Below, one piece after another: positions 31,724 through 41,855 of a stretch of DNA of 64,000 nucleotides. Source of the DNA: Streptomyces bluensis (GTDB taxonomy: Bacteria; Actinomycetota; Actinomycetes; Streptomycetales; Streptomycetaceae); assembly GCF_014650715.1 (NCBI RefSeq), contig NZ_BMVM01000002.1, forward strand, positions 558,001-622,000, read 5' to 3'. Both the position numbers and the translations under genes were made by a program. The notes beneath the pieces were generated by a model. That model saw nothing but the letters and a program-made list of their open reading frames with translations, was not told the DNA's origin and made no database searches. Every line of letters starts with the position of its first letter. Within the stretch, counting starts at the first letter, position 1.

Positions 31724-32974
31724 ATGAACATCCGTCGCAGCGCCGCGATACTCGCCGCCACAGCCGTGGCCGTACTCGGTACCGGGGCCGTGCCGGTCAC
31801 CGCCCTCGCCGACGACTCCTCGCCCTCCGCCTCCCCGTCCCGGGCGGCCCCCCGAGGGCTGTACGGCTCCGCCGATCCGACGTACGACGGTGTCTGGCGC
31901 CAGTCCCTCGCCCTGCTCGCCCAGGACACCGTGGGCGTGAAGCCCGCCGCCGAGGCGGTGGACTGGCTGGTGGGGCAGCAGTGCGACAGCGGGGCGTTCG
32001 CGCCGTACCGTGCCGACGCCTCCGCGAAGTGCGACGACAGGACGCCGGTCGACACCAACAGCACCGCGGCGGCCGTGCAGGCCCTCGCCGCTCTCGGCGG
32101 GCATGACGGCGAGATCGGCCAGGCCGTGCGCTGGCTGAAGGGTGTGCAGAACGAGGACGGGGGGTGGGGCTACCAGCCGGGTGGCGCGAGCGACGCGAAC
32201 TCCACGTCCGTCGTCATCGGTGCCTTCGTGGCCGCCGGCGACGAGCCCGGGGACCAGAAGAAGGGCGGGTACTCCCCGTACGAGGCACTGCGCGCCCTGT
32301 CCGTGCCCTGCGCCGAGGACGGCGCCGGCGCCTTCGCCTTCCAGCCCGACAAGAAGGGGAAGCTGACCGCGAACGCCGACGCCACGGCGGCCGCGGTGCT
32401 GGGCGCTCTCGGCCAGGGGTTCGTGCCGAAGCCCGGTGCGGGCGACGCCGGTACGGCCGCCGAGTGCGTCGGCGGTGACGACTTCTCACCCGAGGACGCG
32501 GCCCGCAACGGGGCCCTCCACCTGGCCAAGGCCCTCGCCAAGGACGGCTATCTGAAGTCCTCCCTCGCGGGCGCCGAGGACCAGCCCGACCACGGCAACA
32601 CGGCCGACGCGGTCGTGGCACTCGCCGCCGCCGGCCAGAAGGACAGCACCGCGCGGCCGCTGGCCTGGCTGGAGAAGAACTCCGGCCCCTGGGCGGCCGG
32701 GGCGGGCCCGGCCGCGTACTCCCAGCTCATCCTCGCCGCCCACGCCACCGGCACCGACCCGCGCGACTTCGGCGGCACCGACCTCGTCGAGAAGCTGAAC
32801 GCGACCGGCCCCGCCCCCGAGGAGACGGTCCGCTCCACCACGACCGACGCGGACGAGAAGGGGCAGGACGACGGCCCCGTGTTCGGCGTGTGGTGGGTCG
32901 TCGGGACATGCCTGGTCGCCGGTATCGGTGTCGGGTTCCTGCTCAGCGGCCGCACGAAGAAGCAGCAGCTGTGA
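31724..32974 (+). CDS. Surface-anchored alpha/alpha-barrel protein, putative cobalamin-binding accessory
   Basis: 416 aa. A signal peptide (ILAATAVAVLGTGAVPVTALA) is followed by an alpha/alpha toroid with repeats such as AVDWLVGQQCDSGAFAPY, WLKGVQNEDGGWGYQPGG and WLEKNSGPWAAG. A C-terminal membrane helix (GVWWVVGTCLVAGIGVGFLL) ends in a basic RTKKQQL tail. So it is exported and anchored. The fold recalls the alpha domain of transcobalamin and intrinsic factor. With the B12 riboswitch and ECF transporter downstream, a role in capturing corrinoids outside the cell is a reasonable inference. Its stop overlaps the next start (GTGA). Confidence 0.8.
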   Translation: MNIRRSAAILAATAVAVLGTGAVPVTALADDSSPSASPSRAAPRGLYGSADPTYDGVWRQSLALLAQDTVGVKPAAEAVDWLVGQQCDSGAFAPYRADASAKCDDRTPVDTNSTAAAVQALAALGGHDGEIGQAVRWLKGVQNEDGGWGYQPGGASDANSTSVVIGAFVAAGDEPGDQKKGGYSPYEALRALSVPCAEDGAGAFAFQPDKKGKLTANADATAAAVLGALGQGFVPKPGAGDAGTAAECVGGDDFSPEDAARNGALHLAKALAKDGYLKSSLAGAEDQPDHGNTADAVVALAAAGQKDSTARPLAWLEKNSGPWAAGAGPAAYSQLILAAHATGTDPRDFGGTDLVEKLNATGPAPEETVRSTTTDADEKGQDDGPVFGVWWVVGTCLVAGIGVGFLLSGRTKKQQL

Positions 32975-33696
32975 TCCGTCGTCGTACGTCCCTCGCGAGC
33001 CTGTTCCCATTCCCGTTCCGGTTCCTGTTCCTGCTCGTCTCCGCCCTCGTCCTCGTTGTCGGGGGTGCCGACCCGGCGCGGGCCGCCGGCTACCGCTACT
33101 GGTCGTTCTGGGAGCGGGACGGCGGGCGGGACGGTGGTTCGGCCTGGACGTACGCCACGCAGGGCCCGTCGACCGCCCGGCCCTCCGACGGCGACGTCCA
33201 GGGCTTCCGTTTCACGGTCAGTCAGGATGCCGACGACGCGGCCGGGCCGCGTGGTGCGGCGGACTTCGCGTCCCTCTGTGCGCGGACGCCCCCGCGCGAG
33301 GGCCACAAGCGCGTGGCCCTCGTCATCGACTTCGGTACGGCGGCGGACGCCCCGTCCGGTGAGACGCCCCCCGCACCGCGGACGGCCTGCGCCCGCGTGC
33401 CGGAGGACGCCACGACCGCCGACGCCCTGGCTGCCGTGGCGGGCCCGCTCCGCTACGACACGAACGCCCTGCTGTGCGCCATCGCGGACTACCCGGAGAA
33501 GGGCTGCGGCGAGCCGGTCCAGGACACCGGGGCGGGCACCTCGGACGAGGATCCGCAAACGTCCGCGCCCGCGTCCGCGTCCGGCAGTGAGGACGGCTCC
33601 TCCGGAGGCCCGTCCCTCGGCCTGTTCGCAGGTGCCGGTGTCGTGGCGTTGCTGGGCGCGGCGGCGGTGTGGCAGGCGCGCCGCCGCAGGGGCTGA
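32971..33696 (+). CDS. SCO2322-family secreted/anchored protein
   Basis: 241 aa. It has a signal peptide, a mature domain beginning GYRYWSFWERDGG, a Ser/Ala/Pro linker near residue 190, and a C-terminal membrane helix (LGLFAGAGVVALLGAAAVW) with a basic end. The YRYWSFW text marks the family named after S. coelicolor SCO2322. Its role is not defined, but it is consistently next to ECF transporter genes. A four-base GTGA overlap couples it to the barrel protein. Probably part of the B12 uptake surface complex. Confidence 0.8.
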   Translation: MIRRRTSLASLFPFPFRFLFLLVSALVLVVGGADPARAAGYRYWSFWERDGGRDGGSAWTYATQGPSTARPSDGDVQGFRFTVSQDADDAAGPRGAADFASLCARTPPREGHKRVALVIDFGTAADAPSGETPPAPRTACARVPEDATTADALAAVAGPLRYDTNALLCAIADYPEKGCGEPVQDTGAGTSDEDPQTSAPASASGSEDGSSGGPSLGLFAGAGVVALLGAAAVWQARRRRG

Positions 33697-33701
33697 GGAC
33701 C

Positions 33702-34820
33702 ATGCGGACGAGGACGACGGGGACCCGGACGCTGCACCCCGGCGCCTGGTGGGTCTGGGCTCTGGGCCTCGGCACCGCCGCCTCCCGCACCACCAACCCC
33801 CTCCTGCTCACGCTTCTCGTCGCGGTGGCCGGTTACGTGGTGGCCACCCACCGCACGGACGCCCCCTGGTCCCGTTCGTACGCCGCCTTCGTCCGGCTCG
33901 CCCTGGCCGTCCTCCTGCTCCGGCTCGCCTTCGCCGTCGTCCTCGGCTCGCCCGTCCCCGGCAGCCACACGATCGTCACGCTCCCCGAACTCCCGCTCCC
34001 CCACTGGGCGCAGGGTGTCCGCGTCGGCGGCCGGGTCACCGCGGAGGGCCTGGTCTTCGCGCTGTACGACGGTCTGAAGCTGGCCGCGCTGCTCGTCTGC
34101 GTGGGTGCGGCGAACGCCCTCGCGAACCCGGCGCGGCTGCTGAAGTCGCTGCCGGCCGCGCTGTACGAGGTGGGCGTGGCGGTGGTCGTGGCGATGACGT
34201 TCGCACCGCATCTCGTCGCGGACGTGGGGCGGCTGCGGGCGGCACGGCGGCTGCGCGGGCGCCCGGACCGGGGACTGCGCGGGCTGGCCCAGGTGGTGCT
34301 GCCGGTGCTGGAGGGCGCGTTGGAACGTTCGGTGGCCCTCGCGGCGGCGATGGACGCGCGGGGGTACGGCCGCAGTGCCGAGGTGGCGCCCGCCGTGCGC
34401 CGCACCACGGCCGCGCTCACCCTCGGCGGCCTGCTCGGCGTCTGCGCGGGAACGTACGGCGTCCTCACCGCCGAGGGCGGCGGCTACGGTCTGCCCGTCC
34501 TGTTCGCGGGGCTCACCGTCGCGCTCGCCGGGCTGTGGCTGGGCGGCCGCCGCTCGCCGCGCACGCGCTACCGGCCGGATGCGTGGGGGCCGCGCGCCTG
34601 GCTGGTGTCCGCGTCCGGGGTCGCGGTGGCGGCCCTGCTGGTCGTCGCCGCCGCGTACGAACCGTCCGCGCTGCATCCCGGTGTCGTGCCGCTGGCGGCG
34701 CCGACGCTCCCTCTGTGGCCCATGGCGGCGATCCTGCTGGGTCTGCTGCCCGCGTTCACGGTGCCGGCCCCGCTGAAGGGCGCCCTGACGGCACCCCCGA
34801 CTTCCGAGGAACCCGCATGA
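33702..34820 (+). CDS. ECF transporter T component (EcfT/CbiQ family)
   Basis: 372 aa. About seven hydrophobic segments. The cytoplasmic coupling region between them has LPAALYEVGVAVVVAMTFAP, RLRAARRLRGRP and ALAAAMDARGYGR, the last carrying the Ala-Arg-Gly motif that contacts the ATPases. It forms the membrane scaffold of an energy-coupling-factor vitamin importer. ATG 33702 follows GAGGA 2 nt upstream. The stop overlaps the ATPase gene (ATGA). C-terminal helices extend beyond the usual CbiQ length. Confidence 0.9.
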   Translation: MRTRTTGTRTLHPGAWWVWALGLGTAASRTTNPLLLTLLVAVAGYVVATHRTDAPWSRSYAAFVRLALAVLLLRLAFAVVLGSPVPGSHTIVTLPELPLPHWAQGVRVGGRVTAEGLVFALYDGLKLAALLVCVGAANALANPARLLKSLPAALYEVGVAVVVAMTFAPHLVADVGRLRAARRLRGRPDRGLRGLAQVVLPVLEGALERSVALAAAMDARGYGRSAEVAPAVRRTTAALTLGGLLGVCAGTYGVLTAEGGGYGLPVLFAGLTVALAGLWLGGRRSPRTRYRPDAWGPRAWLVSASGVAVAALLVVAAAYEPSALHPGVVPLAAPTLPLWPMAAILLGLLPAFTVPAPLKGALTAPPTSEEPA

Positions 34821-36607
34821 TCCGCTTCGAGGATGTCTCCGTGACGTACGAGGGAGCGGCCGGACCCACCGTCCGGGGCGTCGACTTCGAGGTCCCCGAG
34901 GGTGAACTCGTCCTCCTGGCCGGCCCCTCGGGGGTCGGCAAGTCGACCGTGCTGGGCGCGGTGAGCGGTCTCGTGCCGCACTTCACGGGCGGTACGCTGC
35001 GGGGCCGGGTGACCGTCGCGGGCCGCGACACCCGCACCCACAAGCCACGTGAACTCGCCGACGTGGTGGGCACGGTGGGCCAGGACCCCCTCGCCCACTT
35101 CGTGACGGACACGGTCGAGGACGAGCTCGCCTACGGCATGGAGTCGCTGGGCCTCGCACCGGACGTGATGCGCAGGCGGGTGGAGGAGACCCTGGACCTG
35201 CTCGGCCTGGCCGCCCTCCGGGACCGCCCCATCGCCACCCTGTCCGGCGGTCAGCGGCAGCGCGTCGCCATCGGCTCCGTCCTCACCCCGCACCCCCGGG
35301 TCCTGGTCCTCGACGAGCCGACGTCCGCGCTGGACCCCGCCGCCGCGGAGGAGGTGCTGGCCGTGCTCCAACGGCTCGTCCACGACCTGGGGACGACCGT
35401 GCTGATGGCCGAACACCGTCTGGAGCGCGTCATCCAGTACGCGGACCAGGTGGCCCTGCTGCCCTCTCCGGGCGCGCCCCTGGTCCTCGGCACGCCGTCG
35501 GAGGTGATGGCGGTGTCTCCGGTGTACCCGCCGGTGGTGGACCTCGGGCGGCTGGCGGGCTGGACGCCGCTGCCGCTCACGGTACGGGACGCGCGGCGGC
35601 GGGCGGGGATCCTGCGGGAGCGGCTCGGTCGTGCGACGGCGCCGGGCGCTGTGGAGGTCCCGACGACGCCCGGCGCTGTGGAGGTCCCGACGACGCCCGG
35701 CGCTGAGGGTGTCCCGATGGCGCCCGGCGCCGAGGGCGTGAGGACCGGCGGGACCGTGCCGGAGCCGCCGCTGCCCACGGCTTCCCGGAAGCCGTCCCGC
35801 CGCCTCCGTTTCCTCCGCAAGCCCTCACCCCCCGCCATGGACGGCCCGGTTCCCGCCCACCCGGCGGTGGCCCACGCACTCACCGTCCGACGCGGCCGCG
35901 TCGAGGCGCTCCGCCGCGTCGGCCTCACCGTCGCCCCCGGCGAGACGATCGCCCTGATGGGCCGCAACGGGGCGGGAAAGTCCACGCTGCTCGGCGCACT
36001 GGCGGGCCTGGTGGAGCCGTCCGCCGGAACGGTGCGTGTGGGCGGGGCGGTTCCCCACCGCACGCCCCCGCGCGACCTCGTCCGCCGCGTCGGCCTCGTA
36101 CCGCAGGAGCCGCGGGACCTGCTGTACGCCGACACGGTGGCCGCCGAGTGCGCGGCGGCCGACCGGGACGCGGGCGCCGCTCCGGGCGCATGCCGGACGC
36201 TGGTCACCGGTCTACTCCCCGGCATCGGCGACGACACACACCCGCGGGACCTGTCGGAGGGCCAGCGCCTCTCCCTCGCCCTGGCGGTGATCCTGACGGC
36301 CCGCCCGCCCCTGCTGCTGCTCGACGAGCCGACCCGCGGCCTGGACTACGCGGCGAAGGCCCGCCTGGTCGGGGTCCTGCGCTCGCTGGCGGCCGAGGGG
36401 CACTCCATCGTGCTGGCCACACACGATGTGGAACTGGCCGCCGAACTCGCCCACCGGGTGGTCCTGCTCGCGGACGGCGAGGTGATCGCCGACGGCCCCG
36501 CGGCGGACGTGGTGGTCACCTCCCCGTCCTTCGCCCCCCAGGTCGCCAAGATCCTGGCCCCGCAGAAGTGGCTCACGGTCACTCAGGTACGTAAGGCACT
36601 GGCATGA
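34817..36607 (+). CDS. ECF transporter ATPase, two fused ABC domains
   Basis: 596 aa. Domain 1 (residues 1-235) has Walker A GPSGVGKST, signature TLSGGQRQRVAIGS and Walker B VLVLDEPTSALDP. Domain 2 (about 365-596) has GRNGAGKST, DLSEGQRLSLALAV and LLLLDEPTRGLD. The fusion replaces the separate EcfA and EcfA' subunits. The linker (about 275-320) holds four 9-aa repeats of the type PGAVEVPTT from a 27-bp DNA repeat. It energises import with EcfT and the S component. It overlaps both neighbours by four bases, so all three should be made in balance. Confidence 0.92.
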   Translation: MIRFEDVSVTYEGAAGPTVRGVDFEVPEGELVLLAGPSGVGKSTVLGAVSGLVPHFTGGTLRGRVTVAGRDTRTHKPRELADVVGTVGQDPLAHFVTDTVEDELAYGMESLGLAPDVMRRRVEETLDLLGLAALRDRPIATLSGGQRQRVAIGSVLTPHPRVLVLDEPTSALDPAAAEEVLAVLQRLVHDLGTTVLMAEHRLERVIQYADQVALLPSPGAPLVLGTPSEVMAVSPVYPPVVDLGRLAGWTPLPLTVRDARRRAGILRERLGRATAPGAVEVPTTPGAVEVPTTPGAEGVPMAPGAEGVRTGGTVPEPPLPTASRKPSRRLRFLRKPSPPAMDGPVPAHPAVAHALTVRRGRVEALRRVGLTVAPGETIALMGRNGAGKSTLLGALAGLVEPSAGTVRVGGAVPHRTPPRDLVRRVGLVPQEPRDLLYADTVAAECAAADRDAGAAPGACRTLVTGLLPGIGDDTHPRDLSEGQRLSLALAVILTARPPLLLLDEPTRGLDYAAKARLVGVLRSLAAEGHSIVLATHDVELAAELAHRVVLLADGEVIADGPAADVVVTSPSFAPQVAKILAPQKWLTVTQVRKALA

Positions 36608-37479
36608 CGGCGACCACTCGGGCCACCACCACTGCGAGAAACCTCCGGGAAGCTGCTCGGGCCCGCCCCGTCCGTCTGGGCCCCCGCTCCGTGGCCGCTC
36701 TCCTCCTCGTCAGCGCCGTGGGGGTCGCCGGCTTCGGCTGGCCCTTCCTCGCGCCGCCCGACGCGCAGGTGAACGCCCACGCCCAGGACGCCCCCTGGCT
36801 CTTCGCGGGCCTGCTGGTCCTGCTGGTGGCCGTCGTCGCCGCCACGATCGCGGAGTCGGGGCTCGGGCCGAAGGCGGTCGCCATGCTCGGGGTACTGGCC
36901 GCGGCGGGGGCGGCGCTGCGGCCGCTCGGGGCCGGAACCGCCGGGATCGAGCCGATGTTCTTCCTGATGGTGCTGAGCGGCCGTGTCCTCGGTCCGGGCT
37001 TCGGCTTCGTCCTCGGATCGGTCACGATGTTCGCGTCAGCGCTGCTCACCGGCGGGATGGGCCCCTGGATGCCCTTCCAGATGCTCGCCATGGGCTGGTT
37101 CACGATGGGGGCGGGCCTGCTGCCGGGCCCGGACCGCCTCCGGGGCCGGTCCGAACTCGCCCTCCTCGCCGTGTACGGGTTCCTCGCCGCCTTCGCCTAC
37201 GGCACCGTCATGAACCTCGCCGGCTGGCCCTTCCTGCACCAGCTCGCGTCCACGGTCGCCTTCGCCCCGGACGCCGCGCTCGGCACGAACCTGACCCGCT
37301 TCCTCGCGTACTGTCTGGCCACATCGCTCGGCTGGGACCTGGGCAGGGCCGCCGTCACCGTCGCCCTGACCCTCTCCCTCGGCGCGCCCGTCCTCAAGGC
37401 CCTGCGCCGTGCCACACGCCGGGCCGCATTCGAGGCTCCGGTCACATTCGAGCCGACTGGCTGCGGGCCCAATGCGTGA
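36604..37479 (+). CDS. ECF transporter S component, probable cobalamin-specific
   Basis: 291 aa with about six membrane segments. A hydrophobic N-terminal block (RSVAALLLVSAVGVAGFGW), GIEPMFFLMVLSGRVLGPGF and GGMGPWMPFQMLAMGWFTMG are typical of actinobacterial S components annotated near CbiQ. It binds the vitamin in the membrane and docks on EcfT. The cobalamin riboswitch at the head of the operon is the reason to propose B12 or a precursor as substrate. It starts in an ATGA overlap with the ATPase gene and ends the operon. Confidence 0.87.
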   Translation: MTATTRATTTARNLREAARARPVRLGPRSVAALLLVSAVGVAGFGWPFLAPPDAQVNAHAQDAPWLFAGLLVLLVAVVAATIAESGLGPKAVAMLGVLAAAGAALRPLGAGTAGIEPMFFLMVLSGRVLGPGFGFVLGSVTMFASALLTGGMGPWMPFQMLAMGWFTMGAGLLPGPDRLRGRSELALLAVYGFLAAFAYGTVMNLAGWPFLHQLASTVAFAPDAALGTNLTRFLAYCLATSLGWDLGRAAVTVALTLSLGAPVLKALRRATRRAAFEAPVTFEPTGCGPNA

Positions 37480-37796
37480 ACCGCCCCACAGCACACAGAT
37501 CACAAACGAAGCAGGGTCGTAGATCGCCAAGGGTGGCACATGGGCGCCCGCACCCAGTGTGACCTGCGCATAGAGAGTCAAGTTCCCTGTCACCCTTCGC
37601 TGAGCACGCGACTCTAACTAGCCCAAAAGCGTAGATCACGGACATGTGCCCGACCCGCTTTTCTAGTGGGCGTCGCGCGGCGCCGACTCGCCCCACCCGG
37701 GCCACGGCGTCGGCGCATGACCGCGCCGCACGGGCACACCGACCACGCGGCGCGGGCATGCCGGCGACAGTCCTGTTCCCGACGAAAGGCATCCCG
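37480..37796. other. 317-bp intergenic leader before a secreted transglycosylase gene
   Basis: No gene is supported. It holds an inverted pair AAAAGCG / CGCTTTT around 37625-37665 and an 8-bp pair GCGCCGAC (37680-37687) / GTCGGCGC (37709-37716). Together these suggest a structured 5' leader. The length and position recall riboswitch-controlled cell-wall hydrolase genes, but I do not find the c-di-AMP (ydaO) core. Confidence 0.45.
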
Positions 37797-38216
37797 ATGT
37801 CCGTCTCGACCGTCCTCCGTCCCGCCACCACCCCGAAGAAGGCCCTCGCCGTCGCAGCGGCGGCAGCCACCGCCGCCGGCACCCTGCTCACCGCCACACC
37901 CGCGCAGGCCGCGCCGGAGAACTCTCCCGCCCGGTCCCGGGCGGTCGCGAAGAAGATGATCGGCGAGCGGGACCAGTACCGGTGCTTCGCCAGGATCGTC
38001 GACCGCGAGAGCGACTGGCGCGTGACCGCGACCAACGCCTCCAGCGGCGCCTACGGTCTCGTCCAGGCCCTGCCCGGCTCGAAGATGGCCTCGGCGGGCC
38101 GGGACTGGAGAACCAACCCGGCCACCCAGATCAAATGGGGTATGAGATACATGAACAACCGCTACGGCAGCCCGTGCGGCGCCTGGAGGTTCTGGCGGGC
38201 CAACGGCTGGTACTGA
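37797..38216 (+). CDS. Secreted transglycosylase-like (SLT/aggregation-promoting) protein
   Basis: 139 aa. The signal peptide ends TATPAQAA. The mature domain has FARIVDRESDWRVTATNASS, GAYGLVQALPGSKMASAG and WGMRYMNNRYGSPCGAW, the small lysozyme-like fold of soluble lytic transglycosylases with catalytic Glu in RESDW. Two cysteines may form a disulfide. It should act on peptidoglycan outside the cell. ATG 37797 follows GAAAGG with 7-nt spacing; an upstream start would put charged residues before the signal. A long leader precedes it. Confidence 0.85.
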   Translation: MSVSTVLRPATTPKKALAVAAAAATAAGTLLTATPAQAAPENSPARSRAVAKKMIGERDQYRCFARIVDRESDWRVTATNASSGAYGLVQALPGSKMASAGRDWRTNPATQIKWGMRYMNNRYGSPCGAWRFWRANGWY

Positions 38217-38265
38217 GCACGGTCACTCCGCCCGGTTGTCGGTGGCGGCTGGCAGGCTGACCGGC

Positions 38266-38898
38266 ATGGAACAGCGAGCGCAGCGCGCGTCGGCCCGCAT
38301 CGTCGTCGTCGACCCGGACCTCGGCGCCCAGTGCGACCGGGCGGAGCACCACCTTCTGGCACCCTTGGCCGAATCGCCCCGTGGGACCCACGATCACGCA
38401 CTGTTCACCGACGGGCTCGCGGCTTTTCGGCGGATCCGTGCGGAACTCGCCGAGGCCGTGGCCCGGGGGCCGCGGGTGTGGACGCCGAACGGCCGCTGGG
38501 AGCACGTGGGCCTGCGCATCGCCGACATACCGGCGAGGGAAACGGACGTGCTGTACGCGCTGCTGCGTGAACTGTCCGCGGCCCTCGCCTCACCGACGGA
38601 CATTCCGGGCCTCCGGGACGCCTCGGGGACCGTCGCGGCGTTGCGCGGCACGATCCCGTCGGCAGACGGGCCGGGTGCGGACACCGCGGCCGGCCTGGTC
38701 GGCGCGCTGGCGCGGGTGCTCGCGCTGGTGGATCTGGTCCCCGATGCCGACACAGCCGTCCTCTTCGCGGCGCTGGAGGCAGCCGGGGGCGAGGACGTAC
38801 GGCTGACCTCCGCGCAGGAGGACGCGTGGCAGCGTCTCGCCCACCGGGTCACCATGCTCCTGACGGAGTCCGAGCCCCTCCACCGGTTCCTGTACTGA
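38266..38898 (+). CDS. Hypothetical protein
   Basis: 210 aa, mostly helical, acidic, without signal or membrane segments. No recognised motif; WTPNGRWEHVGLRIADIP is the most distinctive stretch. ATG 38266 follows GGCAGG. The gene faces the thiolase gene with a 9-bp repeat between them. Function unknown. Confidence 0.6.
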   Translation: MEQRAQRASARIVVVDPDLGAQCDRAEHHLLAPLAESPRGTHDHALFTDGLAAFRRIRAELAEAVARGPRVWTPNGRWEHVGLRIADIPARETDVLYALLRELSAALASPTDIPGLRDASGTVAALRGTIPSADGPGADTAAGLVGALARVLALVDLVPDADTAVLFAALEAAGGEDVRLTSAQEDAWQRLAHRVTMLLTESEPLHRFLY

Positions 38899-38940
38899 CC
38901 CGGCCTGGCCCGGCCCCTGCCCCGGCGCTCCACCGGCCAG

Positions 38941-40157
<1,217 letters not shown>

Positions 40158-40198
40158 TTACCCGCGCGGCGCGGGGCGTCCCGGCCCGACCCGCCACG

Positions 40199-40224
40199 CA
40201 GAACTAGTACGCGTTCTAGTTCTG
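40199..40224. promoter_or_regulatory. 26-bp near-perfect palindrome with KstR-like core
   Basis: Arms 40199-40211 and 40212-40224 are inverted copies with one mismatch. The inner TAGTACGCGTTCTA (40205-40218) fits the KstR consensus except for TAC in place of AAC. It lies 60 bp upstream of the thiolase start. Confidence 0.65.
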
Positions 40225-40355
40225 TTGGCAGTGTGCTGACGGCGTGTCCGCCGCCGCAAGGGTCGTGCAGCCACCAGCGGGCTCCAGCAGGCTCCGATGG
40301 CTTGATCTGCACGAGTTCCGCACGCAATTGAGGCACCCACGCCTCTTGCGACTTG

Positions 40356-40369
40356 TAGAACCGGTTACT
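40356..40369. promoter_or_regulatory. KstR-type operator, one mismatch
   Basis: TAGAACCGGTTACT has the full core AAC-N2-GTT within the 8-bp palindrome AACCGGTT and differs from consensus only at the last fixed base. It lies 56 bp upstream of the P450 start. Confidence 0.6.
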
Positions 40370-40392
40370 ACCGTCTCCGCACATCCTCCTAA

Positions 40393-40407
40393 CTGATGGG
40401 CCGTCAG
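40393..40407. promoter_or_regulatory. CTGATGG-G-CCGTCAG palindrome
   Basis: Same pattern as the sites at 17359, 22177 and 30136; 6 of 7 arm pairs match. It ends 17 bp before the P450 ATG, next to the GGGAG ribosome site, as in the F420-oxidoreductase gene. Confidence 0.65.
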
Positions 40408-40424
40408 AACGACGGGAGTCGCGC

Positions 40425-41660
40425 ATGCCCTGTCCAGCGCTGCCCGACGGGTTCGACTTCACCGACCCCGATCTGCTGCACCACCGCGTTCCGCTGCCGG
40501 AGTACGCCGAACTGCGCCGGGCCGAACCGGTCCGCTGGATCGCACAGCCGCACGGCCTGGCCGGCTTCGACGACGACGGCTACTGGGCCGTCACCCGGCA
40601 CGCGGACGTCAAGTACGTCTCCACGCACCCGGAGCTCTTCTCCTCGTACCTCAACACGGCGATCATCCGCTTCAACGAGCACATCGAACGCGACGCCATC
40701 GACGCCCAGCGCCTGATCCTGCTCAACATGGACCCGCCCGAGCACACCCGGGTCCGCCAGATCGTGCAGCGCGTCTTCACCCCGCGCGCCATCCGCGCCC
40801 TGGAGGACGCCCTGCGCACCCGCGCCCACAGCATCGCCCAGGACGCGCTGGCGCAGCCCGGACCGTTCGACTTCGTCACCCGGATCGCCTGCGAACTGCC
40901 CCTCCAGGCCATCGCCGAGCTCATCGGCATCCCGCAGGACGACCGCGCCAAGATCTTCGACTGGTCCAACAAGATGATCGCGTACGACGATCCGGAGTAC
41001 GCGATCACCGAGGAGGTCGGCCAGGAGTCCGCCACCGAACTCATCGCCTACGCCATGAACATGGCCGCCGACCGCAAGCAGTGCCCGGCCGAGGACATCG
41101 TCACCACGCTGGTGGCCGCCGAGGACGAGGGCAACCTCGCCTCGGACGAGTTCGGCTTCTTCGTCCTGATGCTGGCCGTCGCGGGCAACGAGACCACCCG
41201 CAACGCCATCACCCACGGCATGCACGCCTTCCTCACCCACCCCGACCAGTGGGAGCTCTACAAACGGGAGCGCCCGGCGACGGCCGCCGAGGAGATCGTC
41301 CGCTGGGCCACCCCGGTGAACTCCTTCCAGCGCACCGCCACCCAGGACACCGAACTCGGCGGGCAGCTGATCAGGAAGGGCGACCGGGTCGGGCTCTTCT
41401 ACGCCGCCGCCAACCACGACCCCGAGGTCTTCGAGAACCCGGACGCCTTCGACATCACCCGCGACCCCAACCCGCACCTCGGTTTCGGCGGCGGAGGCCC
41501 GCACTTCTGCCTCGGCAAGTCCCTGGCCGTCCTGGAGATCGACCTGATCTTCCACGCGGTCGCCGACGCGCTGCCGAACCTCAGGCCCGCGGGCGACCCG
41601 CGGCGCCTGCGCTCCGCCTGGATCAACGGCATCAAGGAACTCCAGGTCAGCGCGGACTGA
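40425..41660 (+). CDS. cyp125: Cytochrome P450, CYP125-like (steroid C26-monooxygenase)
   Basis: 411 aa. Heme ligand Cys is in FGGGGPHFCLGKSLA. I-helix text is AGNETTRNAITHGMHAF. The ExxR motif is in EEIVRWATPVNSFQRTA. The N-terminus GFDFTDPDLLHHRVPLPEYA and ACELPLQAIAELIG, DQWELYKRERP follow M. tuberculosis CYP125 (Rv3545c) closely. That enzyme oxidises the terminal side-chain carbon of cholest-4-en-3-one to alcohol, aldehyde and acid. The ferredoxin at 28372 is a candidate donor. ATG 40425 follows GGGAG. A KstR-like box and a CTGATGG site lie upstream. Confidence 0.9.
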   Translation: MPCPALPDGFDFTDPDLLHHRVPLPEYAELRRAEPVRWIAQPHGLAGFDDDGYWAVTRHADVKYVSTHPELFSSYLNTAIIRFNEHIERDAIDAQRLILLNMDPPEHTRVRQIVQRVFTPRAIRALEDALRTRAHSIAQDALAQPGPFDFVTRIACELPLQAIAELIGIPQDDRAKIFDWSNKMIAYDDPEYAITEEVGQESATELIAYAMNMAADRKQCPAEDIVTTLVAAEDEGNLASDEFGFFVLMLAVAGNETTRNAITHGMHAFLTHPDQWELYKRERPATAAEEIVRWATPVNSFQRTATQDTELGGQLIRKGDRVGLFYAAANHDPEVFENPDAFDITRDPNPHLGFGGGGPHFCLGKSLAVLEIDLIFHAVADALPNLRPAGDPRRLRSAWINGIKELQVSAD

Positions 41661-41682
41661 GCGGCTCAGGTCACCCGTACCC

Positions 41683-41712
41683 GGGCCGACGGCTTCCCGG
41701 CTCCGTCGGCCC
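41683..41712. terminator. Hairpin terminator after the P450 gene
   Basis: GGGCCGACGG (41683-41692) pairs perfectly with CCGTCGGCCC (41703-41712) across a 10-nt loop, 23 bp after the stop. Confidence 0.75.
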
Positions 41713-41855
41713 GCACGCCAGAGCCGGACGAGAACCAGAGCACCCTGTTCACGTCAAACACGCACGACCGTGAACGATCTGACGCCGTTCCACGTCTTCG
41801 ACTGTGGCATCGTCACACCCGTCATCTCGAAGACCCCGAACGGAACCCCTGAGCC

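Noticed and set aside
37480..37796. Possible c-di-AMP (ydaO) riboswitch before the transglycosylase gene
   Set aside because: Position is suggestive, but the conserved core and its spacing are not found; left as an unassigned leader.
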